From assembly GCA_018894105.1 (NCBI GenBank), contig CM032119.1:17377246-17441245 (forward strand): DNA of 64,000 nucleotides. Reading direction: 5' to 3'. Shown here one piece after another: positions 47,060 through 60,300 of this stretch (position 1 is its first letter; each line of letters opens with the position of its first letter). The DNA comes from Jacaranda mimosifolia. Its lineage: Eukaryota > Streptophyta > Magnoliopsida > Lamiales > Bignoniaceae. A model generated the notes under the pieces. It was not told the DNA's origin, searched no databases, and saw nothing but the letters and a program-made list of their open reading frames with translations. A program made the translations under genes and the position numbers.

Positions 47060-49798
47060 AGTGGTACTTGGATAGTGGATGTTCTAGGCATACGACGGGG
47101 GATGCATCCATGTTTCTTAAGCTTAATGATTGTTCTGCAGAAAATGTTCTCTATGCAAACAACACAAAATGACGCATAATAGGTAATGATAATATTGGTA
47201 AGCATACTGGTACTTTCATTGATAATATATGGCTTGTTGAAGGCCTTAAGCATAACTTGCTCAATATCAATCAATTGTGCGATGGACGTCATGAGGTTAA
47301 ATTTCATCCTTCTCATGTGTTATCAAGTAAAATGAGAAACTTATTTTTATTGCTACTAGGGATGAAAATGTTAACTGTATAACCCTTGATGATTTAACAT
47401 GTCAAAATGTGGAGTGTTTGGCTGTTTCAAATAAAGAATGCTAGAAATGGCATAGGAGAATGGGCCATGTAAACATGGAACTTATATCTCATCTCACAAA
47501 GAAAGATCTTGTCAAAGGGGTACCCAAGTTAAACTTATCCAAGGACAGAATGTGTGATGCATACCAAAAGGAAAAGCCAATCCGAACATCTTTCAAACCA
47601 AAGAATAAGATCACAACTTCCAAGCCACTAGAACTTCTACACATTAACCTATTCGGACCCATGAAAAGGTTTTCCTTGGAGGTAAAAGATATGTGTTTGT
47701 CATAGTAGACCATTATACTCATTTTACATTGGTTCTATTCCTTGCTCATAAAAATGATGCCCTAAATGCTTTCATTCCACTCACTAAAATGCTTCAAAAT
47801 GAAAAATGGTTATTTCATTAAGAAAATTCGAAGTAACCATGGAACTGAGTTTGATGAAATAAATTCTACTATGTTTTGTGAAGAACATGGTTACATTCAT
47901 GATTTCTCTACTCCTAAGACTCCCCAACAAAATGGGGTAGTGTTGGTTGTGTTGTGCAAAATAAATAATGCAAACAATTACGCAAGTGCATGTGTCGCAA
48001 CAAGTAATAAAATGATGAGAAAAGTGTCGATCCCACGAGGAACTAAATTATTCGCTACTAATTATTAATTTATCACACACTTGTTTTATTCAAACAAAAT
48101 CAATTAAATAAGAATCAAAACTAAACTAATGAAAATAAGAAAAAAAGGTACTGATTAAGATTTCTATCAGGATATAGAAGGCTAGAATTATGATTTCATC
48201 AATCGAATAAATTGATTACATAATTTTCTCCCTATGAAATTAATAACAGGTTATTAGTCTTGAGTCTTATGCAATTACGAGGTTCTTCCGAATTACCCGC
48301 AATCAAATCCCTAATTTATTCAATTCACTATATTCCTATGTGAATTAACTAAATTATGAATAAGGTTGTACCACTCAACTAACTCCATAGGGCAAGCAAG
48401 TATATTCCTATCCTACTCACAAATTAATTAGTTCATCAATTTGAACAATTAATCCTAAGGTCTTCTATTGTCAATCAATCCCTAGATTTTCTTTTCCAAG
48501 ACTCCTCTAGGGTTTAAAGACGTACTTGACTGTTGATCAGGCAATCAAATAGAAAAAGCACAAAATAGAAGAAATAACTCTAAGTACTATTAATTTCATG
48601 GAAGAAAATCATACATCGATTTATTCAAAAGAATCCATCATAATCCTAGAGTAACGAATCAGTTCATGAGAATTGTCAAATAAAACATGAATAAAACGAA
48701 ACATCGTTTCAAATTCAGAATTAAAAACAAAATCAAAAGGAGAAGAAAAAACTCTATTCCTAGATGAATATGATCTCCACTTTGTCCTCTTCTGAATCTC
48801 GAATTCTCGCGATACTTCTGATCTCCAAAATAGAAAAATCCCCAAAAAAACTCCTAACTAAGTGTCTGAAAGGCCTATTTATAACTGATTAAAAGAGTCT
48901 TCTGATTAGAATAGGACTCGAATAAATAAAAAGACTTTTCTGTCCATCCTTGATTAGATCATAAGGTGTCATCCTATCAGCATTCCCACCAACTTATGTC
49001 AATTTGTCCCCTTTTGTAGCTTCTCCACTTATATTCCTGTAATTCCAAAATTTCATCAATTAGCAAGGGAGTTATAATTTTTTTAAACAAGAAAATTATT
49101 TGTTAAGTCATAAACATGATATTAAAATTAATACTAATATGGACTTAACATGTAGTTGAAAGGAAAATTTGGATTTTGCAAGAAGCGGCTAGAACCATGC
49201 TTAGTGAATATGATCTTTCAAAATACGGCCTATTATGTGTCAAATAGTGTCTTCTTAAGACCATTTTTAAGAAAAAATCCATATGAATTATGACACAGTA
49301 AAGTTCCAAATATTTTCTATTTTCATGTCTTTGGTTGCAAATGTTACATTCTTAATGATAGAGATTATTTGACAAAGTTTGATTCCAAAATTGATGAGGC
49401 TATCTTTGTTGGTTACTCAATGCATAGTAAAGCCTATCGCGTTTTAACAAAAGGAAAAGAATTGTTCAAGAATCCACACATGTTACGTTTGATGAAACTA
49501 ACCCATCTTATGTCAAGGAAACCTTGAGCAAAGAAGTTGCAGGATTTGAAAAACCAGTCAAGATTCTAGACCTTGAACCATCAACATCAAATCAAGAGTA
49601 ACTGGAATCATTTGACTAAACAAATCCCACTGATGAACCTGATTCCAGCAAGTTAATAGAAAGGGATGAACAAAGAACCAAAAAGTTCAAACATGCTTTC
49701 AGTCACCCTACTGACAAAATCACTGAAGATCCACAAGCTGGAATAACTACCAAATCTAAAACCAGACAAGTTCCACAAGAAGATTCCAACTGTGCCCT
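47060..49798 (+). pseudogene. Sirevirus-like protease and integrase, interrupted
   Basis: The protease signature WYLDSGCSRHTTGD is at about 47068-47110. The integrase finger has WHRRMGHVNMEL at about 47449 with MCDAYQKEK (the Cys pair reduced to one). The core has RSNHGTEFD (canonical D as N) near 47829 and TPKTPQQNGVV to 47940. The solo LTR splits the protein exactly after this block; coding resumes at 49156 with ERKNL...QEAARTMLSEYDLSKY and continues through FHVFGCKCYILND to a Pro/Ser/Lys-rich linker ending at about 49798, where the deletion joins it to the LTR. Several stops and frameshifts. Confidence 0.82.
47941..49150 (+). mobile_element. solo LTR inserted in integrase (1.21 kb)
   Basis: It starts TGTTGG and ends TTAACA. 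Flanking 5-mers are GGTAG (47936-47940) and TGTAG (49151-49155), 4 of 5 identical. Removing it restores the integrase reading across the junction, which fixes the borders to a base or two. No coding frame; the text includes GTGTCGATCCCACGAGGAAC near its left end. Superfamily not resolved. Confidence 0.8.
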
Positions 49799-50541
49799 TG
49801 GACAAGGCAGTTTGTGTCTTGAAGAATCTAGTGGTAAAGAGGGACGAGAGTCGTACCTGCTCTCAAGGGACCCCATCAAAAGAACAAATCGATGCTTAGT
49901 TGCTCAAGGACCTTTATGTGAAGAAACCAGTAGGGCGGTACTATCTGGAATCTTCTATAGTGTTCTTGGTTTCAATCTGGAAGAAGAGACTAGAGCTTGT
50001 CGTATAGAGTGGCAACAACTTGTGCATCAATCCACAGAGGTTGTGCAAGTGAATCTAGCAGAAGTTCCCCTGCACCTGTTCACAAGTAGCTGGTTTCACA
50101 GTACTTTGGAATTTGCTTTATCCTGTCTGAGATTCCGGTGTAGCTCTTTGAGAAGAGCTGGTTTTTCAACCTGCTGAGTGTTTTTGATCCCTTACTTTTT
50201 ATTACTGTCAAATTACTATTATCACCTGTAAAAACATTCTTATACATTTATTAATTTGACAGGTTTAAAATCCTAAGTGAAAGCTTATGTAGAGGATGTA
50301 GGCTTGTCGAATCTCTATAAATATCAGTGTCTATTTAATTCTATTTTTAATATTTTACTTCTCATTGGTCTGATTGGTATCTTAACTGGTACTTACAAAT
50401 TCCAGTCAGTAACTAAAACTTTTTTTTTGTAAAAGATTTAAACAGCTTTGAAAGACTAAAAAGTATTTTGAATAATAAACTTCCGATGTATTAAAATCTC
50501 TTAAGCCTAATTCAACCGCCCAGGGCATATAATCACTCACA
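49799..50541 (+). repeat. 3' LTR of Sirevirus-like element, 5'-truncated
   Basis: It matches the last 750 bp of the 5' LTR, starting at GGACAAGG. The 121-codon frame across 49812-50177 is LTR sequence and not a gene. Confidence 0.85.
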
Positions 50542-50546
50542 AAATT

Positions 50547-52051
50547 GCAGCGGAATTACCATCTAAAGATTCCAGTGAAAAAGATATTCGGGATAATGTA
50601 GCAACAAGGCTAATCTCAAGTGGAAATTCCATCTGAATGTTGCAGTAGGAAAAAATTCAAGTGGAATTTTCATTGGAGATTCTCTCATTTTTACCACCCC
50701 ATGTTTCAAATTTTAGAGAGAATACTCATCTGAAATTTCATTGAAAATCTTTTCCTATTGACGTTTCCGTCGGATTTCAAGTGAATGTTTCGTCTAAAAT
50801 TAGTAATTTAACTTTCTTGCCTTATATAGTTTACATTGCTTTCTAACGGCATTTCCGCCAAAAGTTCTTTTGGAAAGCAAAATTAAACACCAGTCATGCG
50901 ATTCTCTCTCTTTCCTCTTCTCTTTTCCTTTTCTTCATTCTTTTTCACCCCAACCACCGCTGCCCTCTCCACCCACCAGGTAACTCTTTTAATATTTTAA
51001 TTGATTTCATTAATTTTTATCTGTTGTTAAATTATATTTTTAGGTGTTTAACAATTGATATTTATATGTTAGTTTTAGTGTTTAGACAATGTTTGGATAT
51101 TAATTAAAGTTTAGTTATAAATTTTGTTATTATTTTGTTTTTAATTTAGTGTATCAAATTTGTCTCATAGGTATTATATTTAGGATTTAGAATTTATATT
51201 AGGGATAAATAATTTTGAATGCATAATAAATTAGTATAAATAATAATCATTAGAATTTAGAATATAGATAGAAATTCAAATACCTGAATCCAGTTTTTGA
51301 GCGAGTTGTTAATAAATTATTACTTGAAAATAACTAGTTATGATTAAACTAATATGTTATTAATTATTTATTAAATTATTATATTAAATTATCTCTATTG
51401 TTAGTTAGGGTAATATTCAATTAGTAATTTTGATATTAATTAGAATCTAAAATATATCTCTATATTTATTATTTACACTATCTAAAAGATAAAGGTCTAT
51501 AATGCAGTCAAAGTGGCAACTACCCCATATTAAGCCACTTATACCCTTAATTTTTAATTTTATTTCAAAAGTTCATTTATAGTTCTCACAGCACACAAGT
51601 AATATGATCAAAATATTATGAAAAAATTCACTGAGTGTGCAAGTAAGTACATATATATCCCATATTTTTTAACTTTTGATGTAGGAATTCTTTGTTACAT
51701 TATATGAGTTTTTATTAATCAATAATTAATATTATATGCTATTCGATATAGTTATTATTAGAATTATTCCATTGTTTATCTACATTATATAAAAAGATTA
51801 GTGCTTTATTATTTACTAACATAATTAGCATTAATAATTTGATAAATAAAATTTGTACAGTTAGGGACAGAGTATCATGATGATTAGTTCTATTTAAAAA
51901 AAGGCCCCCTTATAATCACAAAATGACAGCTTCTAAACTATTAAACCAAATTGTAATTCACCTAAAATAATCATAAATGTAATATATCTATAACTCCTTC
52001 CCTCCACTCATTCCCCCTCTCCCCATAATCCATTACTCCATTTTCAATCGT
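50547..52051. other. older CACTA-like remnant, possible leader
   Basis: 50547-50870 is rich in words like GGAAATTCCATCTG, CCGTCGGATTTC and ATTTCCGCC, the texture of subterminal repeats in some CACTA elements. After the exon-like piece at 50896 the DNA is AT-rich without genes. Confidence 0.35.
50896..50979 (+). other. exon-like piece encoding a signal-peptide-like 28-mer
   Basis: ATG at 50896 opens 28 codons beginning MRFSLFPLLFSFSSFFF and ends CACCAG directly before GTAACT, a good splice donor. The hydrophobic stretch could be a signal peptide, but CT-rich leaders give such peptides by chance. No downstream exon was found within 1 kb before the CACTA element begins. Confidence 0.25.
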
Positions 52052-52530
52052 CACTACAAGAAAATTAGCTTTTTGGTACGTCAAAAATTCCATAGTGAAA
52101 AGTACAATTTCATAGCGAAATACCTTTTGCTACGCTTTTACTACGAATTCGTACGCGTAGCAAATACTGGCGTGACAAAAATTTTGCTACGGTTGTTATT
52201 CGTAGCAACTACTTTTTGCTACGAGATATTCACTTTTTGGTACGGTTAGAACTTCATAGCAAATAGATACCAAAAAATGACCCTCTTTTGCTACGGTATC
52301 CTGATCGTAAGAAAATAAAATGTTATTACTACGACTTAAACCTTTTAGTACAGCAAAGTTTTCATAGCAAATAAATCTTAAAAATTACCATGTTTTGCTA
52401 CGGTGTCCTGACTGTATGAAAAAATAATTTTGGTACATACATCATAATCTTTTGCTACAACTAAGAGTTCATAGCAAATAAATGTTGAAAATTGACACCA
52501 TTTGCCACACCATTCGAGATGTAGGAAAAA
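52052..52530. repeat. CACTA terminus and subterminal repeats
   Basis: TTTTGCTACG-type words and their inverse CGTAGCAAA/CATAGCAAATA occur about every 20-60 bp. These are the usual binding sites of the element's own DNA-binding protein. Confidence 0.85.
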
Positions 52531-52672
52531 ATTTTCATTTTAGTATACCTGAAATTAATTTTCAGTATTGCTAATTTTTCTTGCATTATATCTGAAATTT
52601 TCTAGGCATTTCATATTATTCAGAACAACTAGATAGATACATATCAGAAAAAGTTTAAGTACTCATAAATAT

Positions 52673-53130
52673 AAATAAACACTATAATTTCACCTTGAAT
52701 ATATGTAATAAATTCCCCTATATCAAAAAGGAGCATAACATTCATATATATCAATAATCCCCAACTTTCCCCCTGCATTCAATAGCGGAAAACTCAAGGT
52801 GCTACTAAACAATGCATAAGTTTTTCATTTCACCAAAACAAGTTAACATCAGAAAAGGTAGGTATTACAAAACCAACATCAACAAAATCAAAGTAATGAA
52901 ATCTAAATAAATACTATAATTTCACCTTGAATATATGTAATAAATTCCCTTATATAAAAAAGGAGCATAACATTCATACATATCAATAATCCCTAACTTT
53001 CCACCTACATTCAATAGCGGAAAACTCAAGGTGCTACTAAACAATGCATAAGTTTTTCATTTCACCAAAACAAGTTAACATCAAAAAAGGTAGGTCCTAC
53101 AAAATCAAAGTAATGATTTCTTGTCAAAAC
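52673..53130. repeat. 232-bp tandem duplication within the CACTA element
   Basis: AAATAAAYACTATAATTTCA starts both units (52673 and 52905). They are nearly identical through AGCGGAAAACTCAAGGTGC and CAAGTTAACATC. The second is slightly shorter. Confidence 0.88.
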
Positions 53131-53241
53131 ATCCATAGGAAGTCATGATGATTTCATCATCTAAATATCCATAACCTGTAACATAACCAAAAAAAATAGT
53201 AAGCAAATAAAATATAAAGTTATTCCCATATAACTAACACT

Positions 53242-56200
53242 TTAAATGTTGGAACAAAAAGAAAGATCAAAATTTATACGTACATTCACATACTCCCATT
53301 CAATACATTTGTGAACTGCTTCTCCAATGGTCCTAATGGCTTCATGACTTCTAAGTAGCTTCTCATGGGGTATAAATGCCTTTTCAACATACACCTTCAC
53401 AAATGTAGGTCCAACTCCCTCTTCTTCATTGATTATAGCAACAACAATACCTTTTGCCACAATTTTTTTTGGTATTCCATGACAAAATAAGTGTACTTGA
53501 GCTCCAATCTACATGAACAAGAACACCTTAATTAGTTACTTTTAAATTATTTTAATTATTTCATTAGATTATCAAAAAATTTGCACAAATTATTTTAGAA
53601 AAGTAATAACTTTTAGATGAGTTATACATACCTCAACAGACGTAGAAAAATAATCCACACTCTTTTGTTTCTTAAATCTTTCACTAACGGTTCGCGTCTA
53701 CAAATCATAACTAATAATTACATTGTGAACAATATAAAATATAAGCATGTCACAACAAATTTACAACACTTTGTTCTAAAATTTACACAACCTAGTTGAA
53801 AATCTACATTTAATTTTGTGTTGTAAAATTGAATGCAAAAGGAAATTGAAAATTTATTTTCTAATGCTGATGTTTTAAATTTCAGCTTCAACTTCAGCAT
53901 TAGCAACACAACTTGACAATATATCTTTTTGCAAGTGTCTTAAGTCAATTGTCAAATCATTTTTCCAAATCTTTGTTACGTTATCACCAAATAAACCATC
54001 CTATTAAAATATTTTCATATTCATAAGTTACATACATTTAAACTTGGAGGTAAATTCCAAAAATAAGATATCATTACATATTGATGGAAAAACTAAAAAC
54101 AACTTCAACCAGCAAATTTTCAACCTCTACAAGCCAAACTAATATATTCTTTAAGGTATATCATATAAGATAACTTTAAAGGCATCAAAGAACACTAACT
54201 CTTGGTATACAAACATGTGTTAGCATAAGGATATGTATAAGTTATCTGCTATAAATTTTCAGTAACCAAAAATTAAGTTTTCAAGTACCACGTGGATTTT
54301 CAGCACAAAATTCCAACATATAATTCAATCTCAATGCTTTCTTCTCAACAAAGAATTAAGTTCTAGCTAGAATTTTCAGCACATCATCCTATTGTTCATG
54401 GATCCCATCATAATATAGATATTTAAAGTCATGTTACTAGATTCATCTCATTAAAAAGTAAGGATGGTAAATAAAATACATGTTTTTCTTCAAGAGATGG
54501 AACATCTCCTACTCCATTCAAAGATTGTCCATGCAAACTTGATGCATCTAGAACCTATAACATAAATTTATATTTTATTTTAACCTTATGATATTTATAT
54601 TGATATATCAAATTTTGACTGCATACCTGAGCATTATGTGATATGTTAGAAGATAATGAAGGAAATTGGCTTATCAAAAATTCCAACTTAGTAGTTAGAT
54701 GGCTCATCTTCTCCTTTTCCATAAGCAATTCCTCTTTTTCACGAATGAAGTCCTCTTTCACTTGTTGCAATTTTTCTCTTTCCTCCACTAATCCATCCTT
54801 AAGCTTCTGCAATTCTTCTTTATCTTGTTGTTGGAAGCTTGTTGATGCACCTGCAACAAATGTAGCACGCTTGTGCTTTCTCCCTAAGCATCTCACATGG
54901 CCATGATTCTCCTCCCCCATGGCATTCTTGAAAATTTGTTCCTTAAAATCCTTCATTCTCTCTAACTCGGGCATTTTGGAGATTTCTCGAGTGAATTGAT
55001 TCTGTAAGTAATATTTAGTATTAATAAATGAGGCATATCATTAGCTTTCTATAAATACTAACAATATAATGTGCAAATAAATATTTAACATCTAGGGCTA
55101 GAGAATAACTTATCACTTCCTAGCTTTTGACATACTTCAATAAAATAGTAATTCTAAACTCATTAATCTTAGTGTCTGATTGGAAAATACCTTTCAACTT
55201 AACTTGAGTAGTAGTTAAAAGAAACTTTATGATTTGTGTTTAACAAGAAACATATGAAGAATGAAACAATAATATCCATCGAATTAAATTTTATCCTATG
55301 GAATAATTATATCAACCAAGGAAACATTTAAGTTTATTGAGAATTTATGAGCAACCATAACTTACATGTAAATCTAATGTATCATAGTCATCCTCGATGC
55401 CTTTTCCACGAGATTGAGATTCCATCCAAACATCAAGTATAGTAGGATCTATCCCTTTCATCATCAACTAAAAGATAAGAAGAATGAAGTGGTTAAAAAT
55501 AAAAATTAGCATTTCATATTTTAATTCACTCACTTGTAAATATAAGAAATTATGCAAAAGCAAATCATACCTCTTGTTCTAAAACACGAAAGAGGTCCTC
55601 CCTGTCCTATGAAGACATTGCTTTTTTCCAACATTTATTGCATTTTTTTAAGCAATTTTCTGTCATCATATATAGAAAAGTAAATGATCTCTTTAGATAA
55701 CCTACATGCCTACTGTAAAAAAAAGCATATGCTATAAATTTTAATAACCTGAACGTGTTCATCTTTCCAATATTCCACCAAGTCCAACTATTGCTCAAGT
55801 TCTATGCGTTCAGTTGGTAATTGTGAGAGAAACTCTTCATCATCTTTGTGTGGTAGGATTTACTTTACTTTGATCTCATGCTTCCACTTTCTCCAAATGT
55901 CATTGACATCAGGCAGCACAACATCCTTAGCTTGAGAAGGAAGCATCGTATTATACTAGAAATGAAAAGTGTTGAATATCTTGAAACATAAAAGGCTACT
56001 TAATATTTGGACAATGAAATATAAGTAATAATTTATCTAACCTCCACCTCCTCCCAAGCCATATCTCTCATATATTGTGGTATATCATGGAATTTCACAT
56101 AGTTCAAAGGTAATTTAACCCCTATGCGAGCTAAACACCCCACTCCAGTTTTGTATTGATTTACGTCCGGTCCAATTATTCGTACATGTCTATCCAATGT

Positions 56201-57182
56201 GACTTCAAATTTCTTTCCAGAGCCCCAACCTTTTGGAAATTGTGCAAGGCCTCGTCCTTTTTTAATGGGAATTGGTGTGTTTGGAGTTGAGTTGGTGGAA
56301 CATGGCCCTATTAAAAGAAAATATATATAACACATAATCAAAATCACTTGTAGAATTGATGGAACAACTCATGATTGATTTTATAACTAATCCAGAATCA
56401 TTCTGGACTAGAATTAGTTTTAAAATGCCTGGAAATCAGTTTCAAAATGCTAGAAATCTGTCTCAGAACTAACTCAAAACTATTTCCAAAACTAATTTTA
56501 CAAAAATAATCTAAATCCATTGAAAAACTTACTTTCAATTTAAAACTTATTAAATTTCTAAATTAATTTCATACTTTAAAAGATTTGGACACATTATTAA
56601 GTTTAATAATCGATAATGTAACAACTAACATAACAAGAAATTATAAAGAATTCCGCCATAAAGAGGTAGAAGTGCAAAGGTAACATAAAACTCTCACAAT
56701 ATAACCTATTTGGTAGTTGTGGATAGGATCGATTAATACCACATAATAGAATTTTTACTTCAATAGCACTTATCCTCTATCTGTGAAATAATTTTGAAGC
56801 AACTGAATGCAAAATAAAGCAACTTAATGTTTTAAAATCATGTTACTAGAATGTATAATCATTTTGAGCTAATATCTCAACTTATGTTATTCACATGCTT
56901 GTTATGCAAAATATAATGTTTAACCTTTACTTGAGGAGGCTTGTTTTTCTGATTGGGAAATTACTTACTCTAAATGTAGTCCTTGAGAACGTGTTTGTGG
57001 CCTATTAGGCACATCATGTTGGGAACATGTTTGTGGTCTACTTGGAGAGTGGACTTGTGAAGAAGCATCATTTTCAGAGACAAGCTTTTCCTTTGTGCTA
57101 TTCTTTTTCTTCCTTATTTGAATTATCTCTCCCATTGTACCAACATACCTCTTCTTCCTTTGCCCATCCTGTACATGTTAAA
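53242..57182 (-). pseudogene. CACTA second gene (TNPA/TNPD-like, Ptta/En-Spm family)
   Basis: DNA-binding accessory protein of the element, in several exons on the minus strand. Coding blocks in order: a basic start with KKRYVGTMGE and RPQTRSQG (57182-56970); RGLAQFPKGWGSGKKFEV...LPLNYVKFHDIPQYMRDMAWEEV (56300-56040); YNTMLPSQAKDVVLPDVNDIW (about 55955-55800) with a stop; a coiled coil KEELQKLKDGLVEEREKLQQ (54974-54600); and AKGIVVAIINEEEGVGPTFVKV with EAVHKCIEWEYVNV (53510-53260). This matches the plant transposase group that accompanies TNP2. Exon borders are only approximate and one internal stop is visible, so a working product is doubtful. Confidence 0.7.
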
Positions 57183-57387
57183 ACAAGGATTTTGATTATT
57201 AGAATAACAAACATGTAAAATTTATATATTGGTATTTAATACTAACTATTGCACATGCAAATAAAGAATAACATGTAACATATCGAAGGGCATAGCACCA
57301 TACTAAAAATACTAGTATTTACAATGTTAATATATAAAGTATTGTGAATTGGTTCTTTTGAAAGAGATAAGCATTGATTACAGATAT

Positions 57388-60300
57388 TCAATCATCAAAA
57401 TCTTCTTCCATCTCAGCATCAACGTCCACTTCGACATTTTCCACTGTTGTAATTGTCTCATCAACAATAATTCCTTCTACTCCTTCCCTCACCCAACAAA
57501 CATCCTTATTTCAATTAGAAATGTGATCATCTAGTTGTAGCTTGCTATGTGGCTCAGCTTCAATTGTTGAATAAACATCATAATTATCTCTTCTTGACAT
57601 AGTCACCACCACATTCCAATTTGGCTCTAAAGGATCAGGAATATACCAAACTTGTTGAGATTGACTTGCCAAAACGAAAGGCTCATTAGTAGGTAAATTC
57701 TTATTATACATTAGATGGTTAAAGTTCACAAGCGTAAACTTGAACTCGTCCTGTTTCAATCCCTTTTCATTGTCAATCCAATCACATTTGAAGATTAAGA
57801 ATTGAGTATCTTTGTTGTATTGAATCTCAATTATATTAGTTAAAACTCCATAATAAGAGACATTTCCAGAACGGGGATCTAAATCCTTCACACTAGCAAA
57901 GCTCAGTGTATCTACATGTACTACAATCCCACTACATGAGTCTTCTTGTTCACATCTTTATTTCTCACACGATATCGATATCCTCCAACTATGCATGTAT
58001 TATATCTCTTTGCATGTTGAAATGGGCCATCAGCTAGAGCAATTAATTCCTTAGAAAGGTGCATCTTAGATACTTCTCTCAAACTTTGGACCTATATTGA
58101 TTGCTAACTGTTACATATTGACATATAAAATATTCTTTTAATTTGTGAATATTAATAATAGAATATACTTACATAAGATTTAAACCACACATGAAAAGTT
58201 TGACCGTGGATAAGTTGGATATCTCTAGGAGTTTCTCGTGGCTTTTCCCTTCTAATAGTTCCTTGATGTATTCTGCATGTTTATCATAAAATATTTTAGA
58301 ATCTAAAGATCAAAATACCTATAATAGTTTGACCATTTGAGATTACTTACTCTCTATATGGTGCTACTATGTCAATATTTGCCAACACATAACGATGAAT
58401 CTTAAGTAATGAATCCTTCTCAATGATACATCTTTTTCCCGCATGTAAGCCTCGGCCTAAGTGATTATCTCCATCATAGTTGCGAGGTAATCGATTCTCC
58501 ATTGTTTCCACATTATTGAGGTATCTAGAACAAAAATTCATGCATTCTTCCATTATATACCCTCGTGCAATTGAACTTTCAGGATGTGCTCGATTGCGCA
58601 CATCTTTCTTGACGGTAGATAGATACCTGACCAACTAACACATGTTCAAGATGGATAGAATCCTTCAAGTATTTCTATTTAGATAAGTAATGGCTCAATA
58701 AACACTAAACTTACCTCTCAATGGGATACATCCATCGAAATTGAACAGGCTCGGCTAATAATGTCTCTTCTGCCAAATGTACTGGTAAGTGCTCCATTAT
58801 GTCAAAGAAGGCTGGAGGAAAATTTTTCTTGAGATGATAGAGTGTGAGGGCAATTCGTTCTTGAATTTTCTCCAAATCAAGTTTATTGTTCATCTTAGAG
58901 CATATTGTCCTAAAGAAGTTGCTTAATTCTATTAAAACCTCAACAACATTCTTAGGTAATGCTCTACGTGCAGCAATTGGAAGTATTTTTTGCATGAGAA
59001 TGTGATTATCATAGCTCTTTAGACCCCATATGGTATGCTTCTCTAATTGTACATGGCGAGATATATTGGACGCATATCCATCAGGAGGTCTCAAACTCTT
59101 TAGAACACCACAAAATATATTCTTTTTTGTACTACTCATTGTAAATGATGAGGCAGGCAAATAAAAACCTCCAGCAGCCCTTGGAATCAGGTGTAAAGAA
59201 CTCCTAATTTTCAAAAGTTGAAGATCCTTCCTAGCATTGAGGTTGTGCTTTGTTTTACCTTTAACAGCTAGCAAGGTAAACAGTATGTTGTCACACACGT
59301 TCTTTTCGATATGCATGACATCAAGATTGTGTCGAACAAGATTTCCAGCCCAATATGGCAACTCAAAGAAAATACTTCTCTTCTTCCAAATAGTTTCTAT
59401 GTTCTCATCAACTTTTCTTTTCTTTGCAAAATGCTTGTCATTTTTTTCCATCCACCTTATTTTTGAATCTGCTTTTTTGTATTCAGTAGCTATATTCTCC
59501 AATTGTTGTAGTAACTCTATCTCTGAAGGTGGAATTGGCTTGTGACTCAGTTCCATTGTCCCATCAAAAGATACTCTATCCCGACGGAATCTATGACCGG
59601 TAGGTAAGAAGCGACGATGACCACAATAACAAAATTTATGCCCATTCTTCAAATATTTGGATCTAGTCTCTTCGCCGCTATTAGGACAAGCAAAATTACC
59701 TTTTGTACTCCAACCTGATATATTACTATAGCCTGGAAAATCACTAATTGTCCATAGTAGTGCAGCATGCAATTGGAAAACTTGATTAGTTAAGGCATCA
59801 TAAGTCTGCACTCCACAACTCCTTTAATTCCTCAATGAGAGGCTGCAAAAACACATCAATTTTATTGCCTGGTCCTTTGGGCCCATCAATGATAATAGAC
59901 AATATCAATGAAGGTTGCTTCATACAAAGCCAATAAGGTAAATTATATGTCATAAGCACAACTGGCCAAATACTGTTACTCACATTCATTGTTCCAAATG
60001 GATTGAATCCATATGTTGCTAAGCCAAGTCTAACATTGCGAATTTCACTTGCAAATGTTGGATTTCTCTCATCAAAGTTTTTCCATGCTTGGCTATCAGC
60101 GGGATGTCTAAGCATTCCATCATCTACTCGTTCCACCGCATGCCATCTCATAAGAGAAGCAGTCTTTGATGACATGAACAATTTCTGTAATCTTGGCTTC
60201 TTTCAATGGAAAATAGCTCATCCGCTTTGTTGCTATTTCTCTAGCCTCATCCTTGTATCTAGATTCACCACAGATTTCACATTTATCCAACTTCACATCT

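Larger units (their letters stand above)
43465..50541 (+). mobile_element. Sirevirus-like copia retrotransposon, deleted and interrupted
   Basis: The 5' LTR ends CACTCACA at 45281 and the 3' LTR at 50541, with AAATT directly after (50542-50546). AAATT also lies at 43460-43464, which sets the 5' LTR start near 43465, although the expected TG is not there. Internal order: primer site, gag with a zinc knuckle, a coiled-coil stretch, a second knuckle, protease, integrase. A solo LTR (47941-49150) sits in integrase. At about 49798 the sequence jumps from the end of integrase into the middle of the 3' LTR, so RT and RNase H are gone. Confidence 0.85.

Noticed and set aside
49812..50177. 121-codon frame
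   Set aside because: Pure 3' LTR sequence, with a homologous stretch in the 5' LTR where the frame is broken.
54643..54906. Plus-strand frame of 87 codons
   Set aside because: Shadow of the coiled-coil exon of the CACTA second gene.
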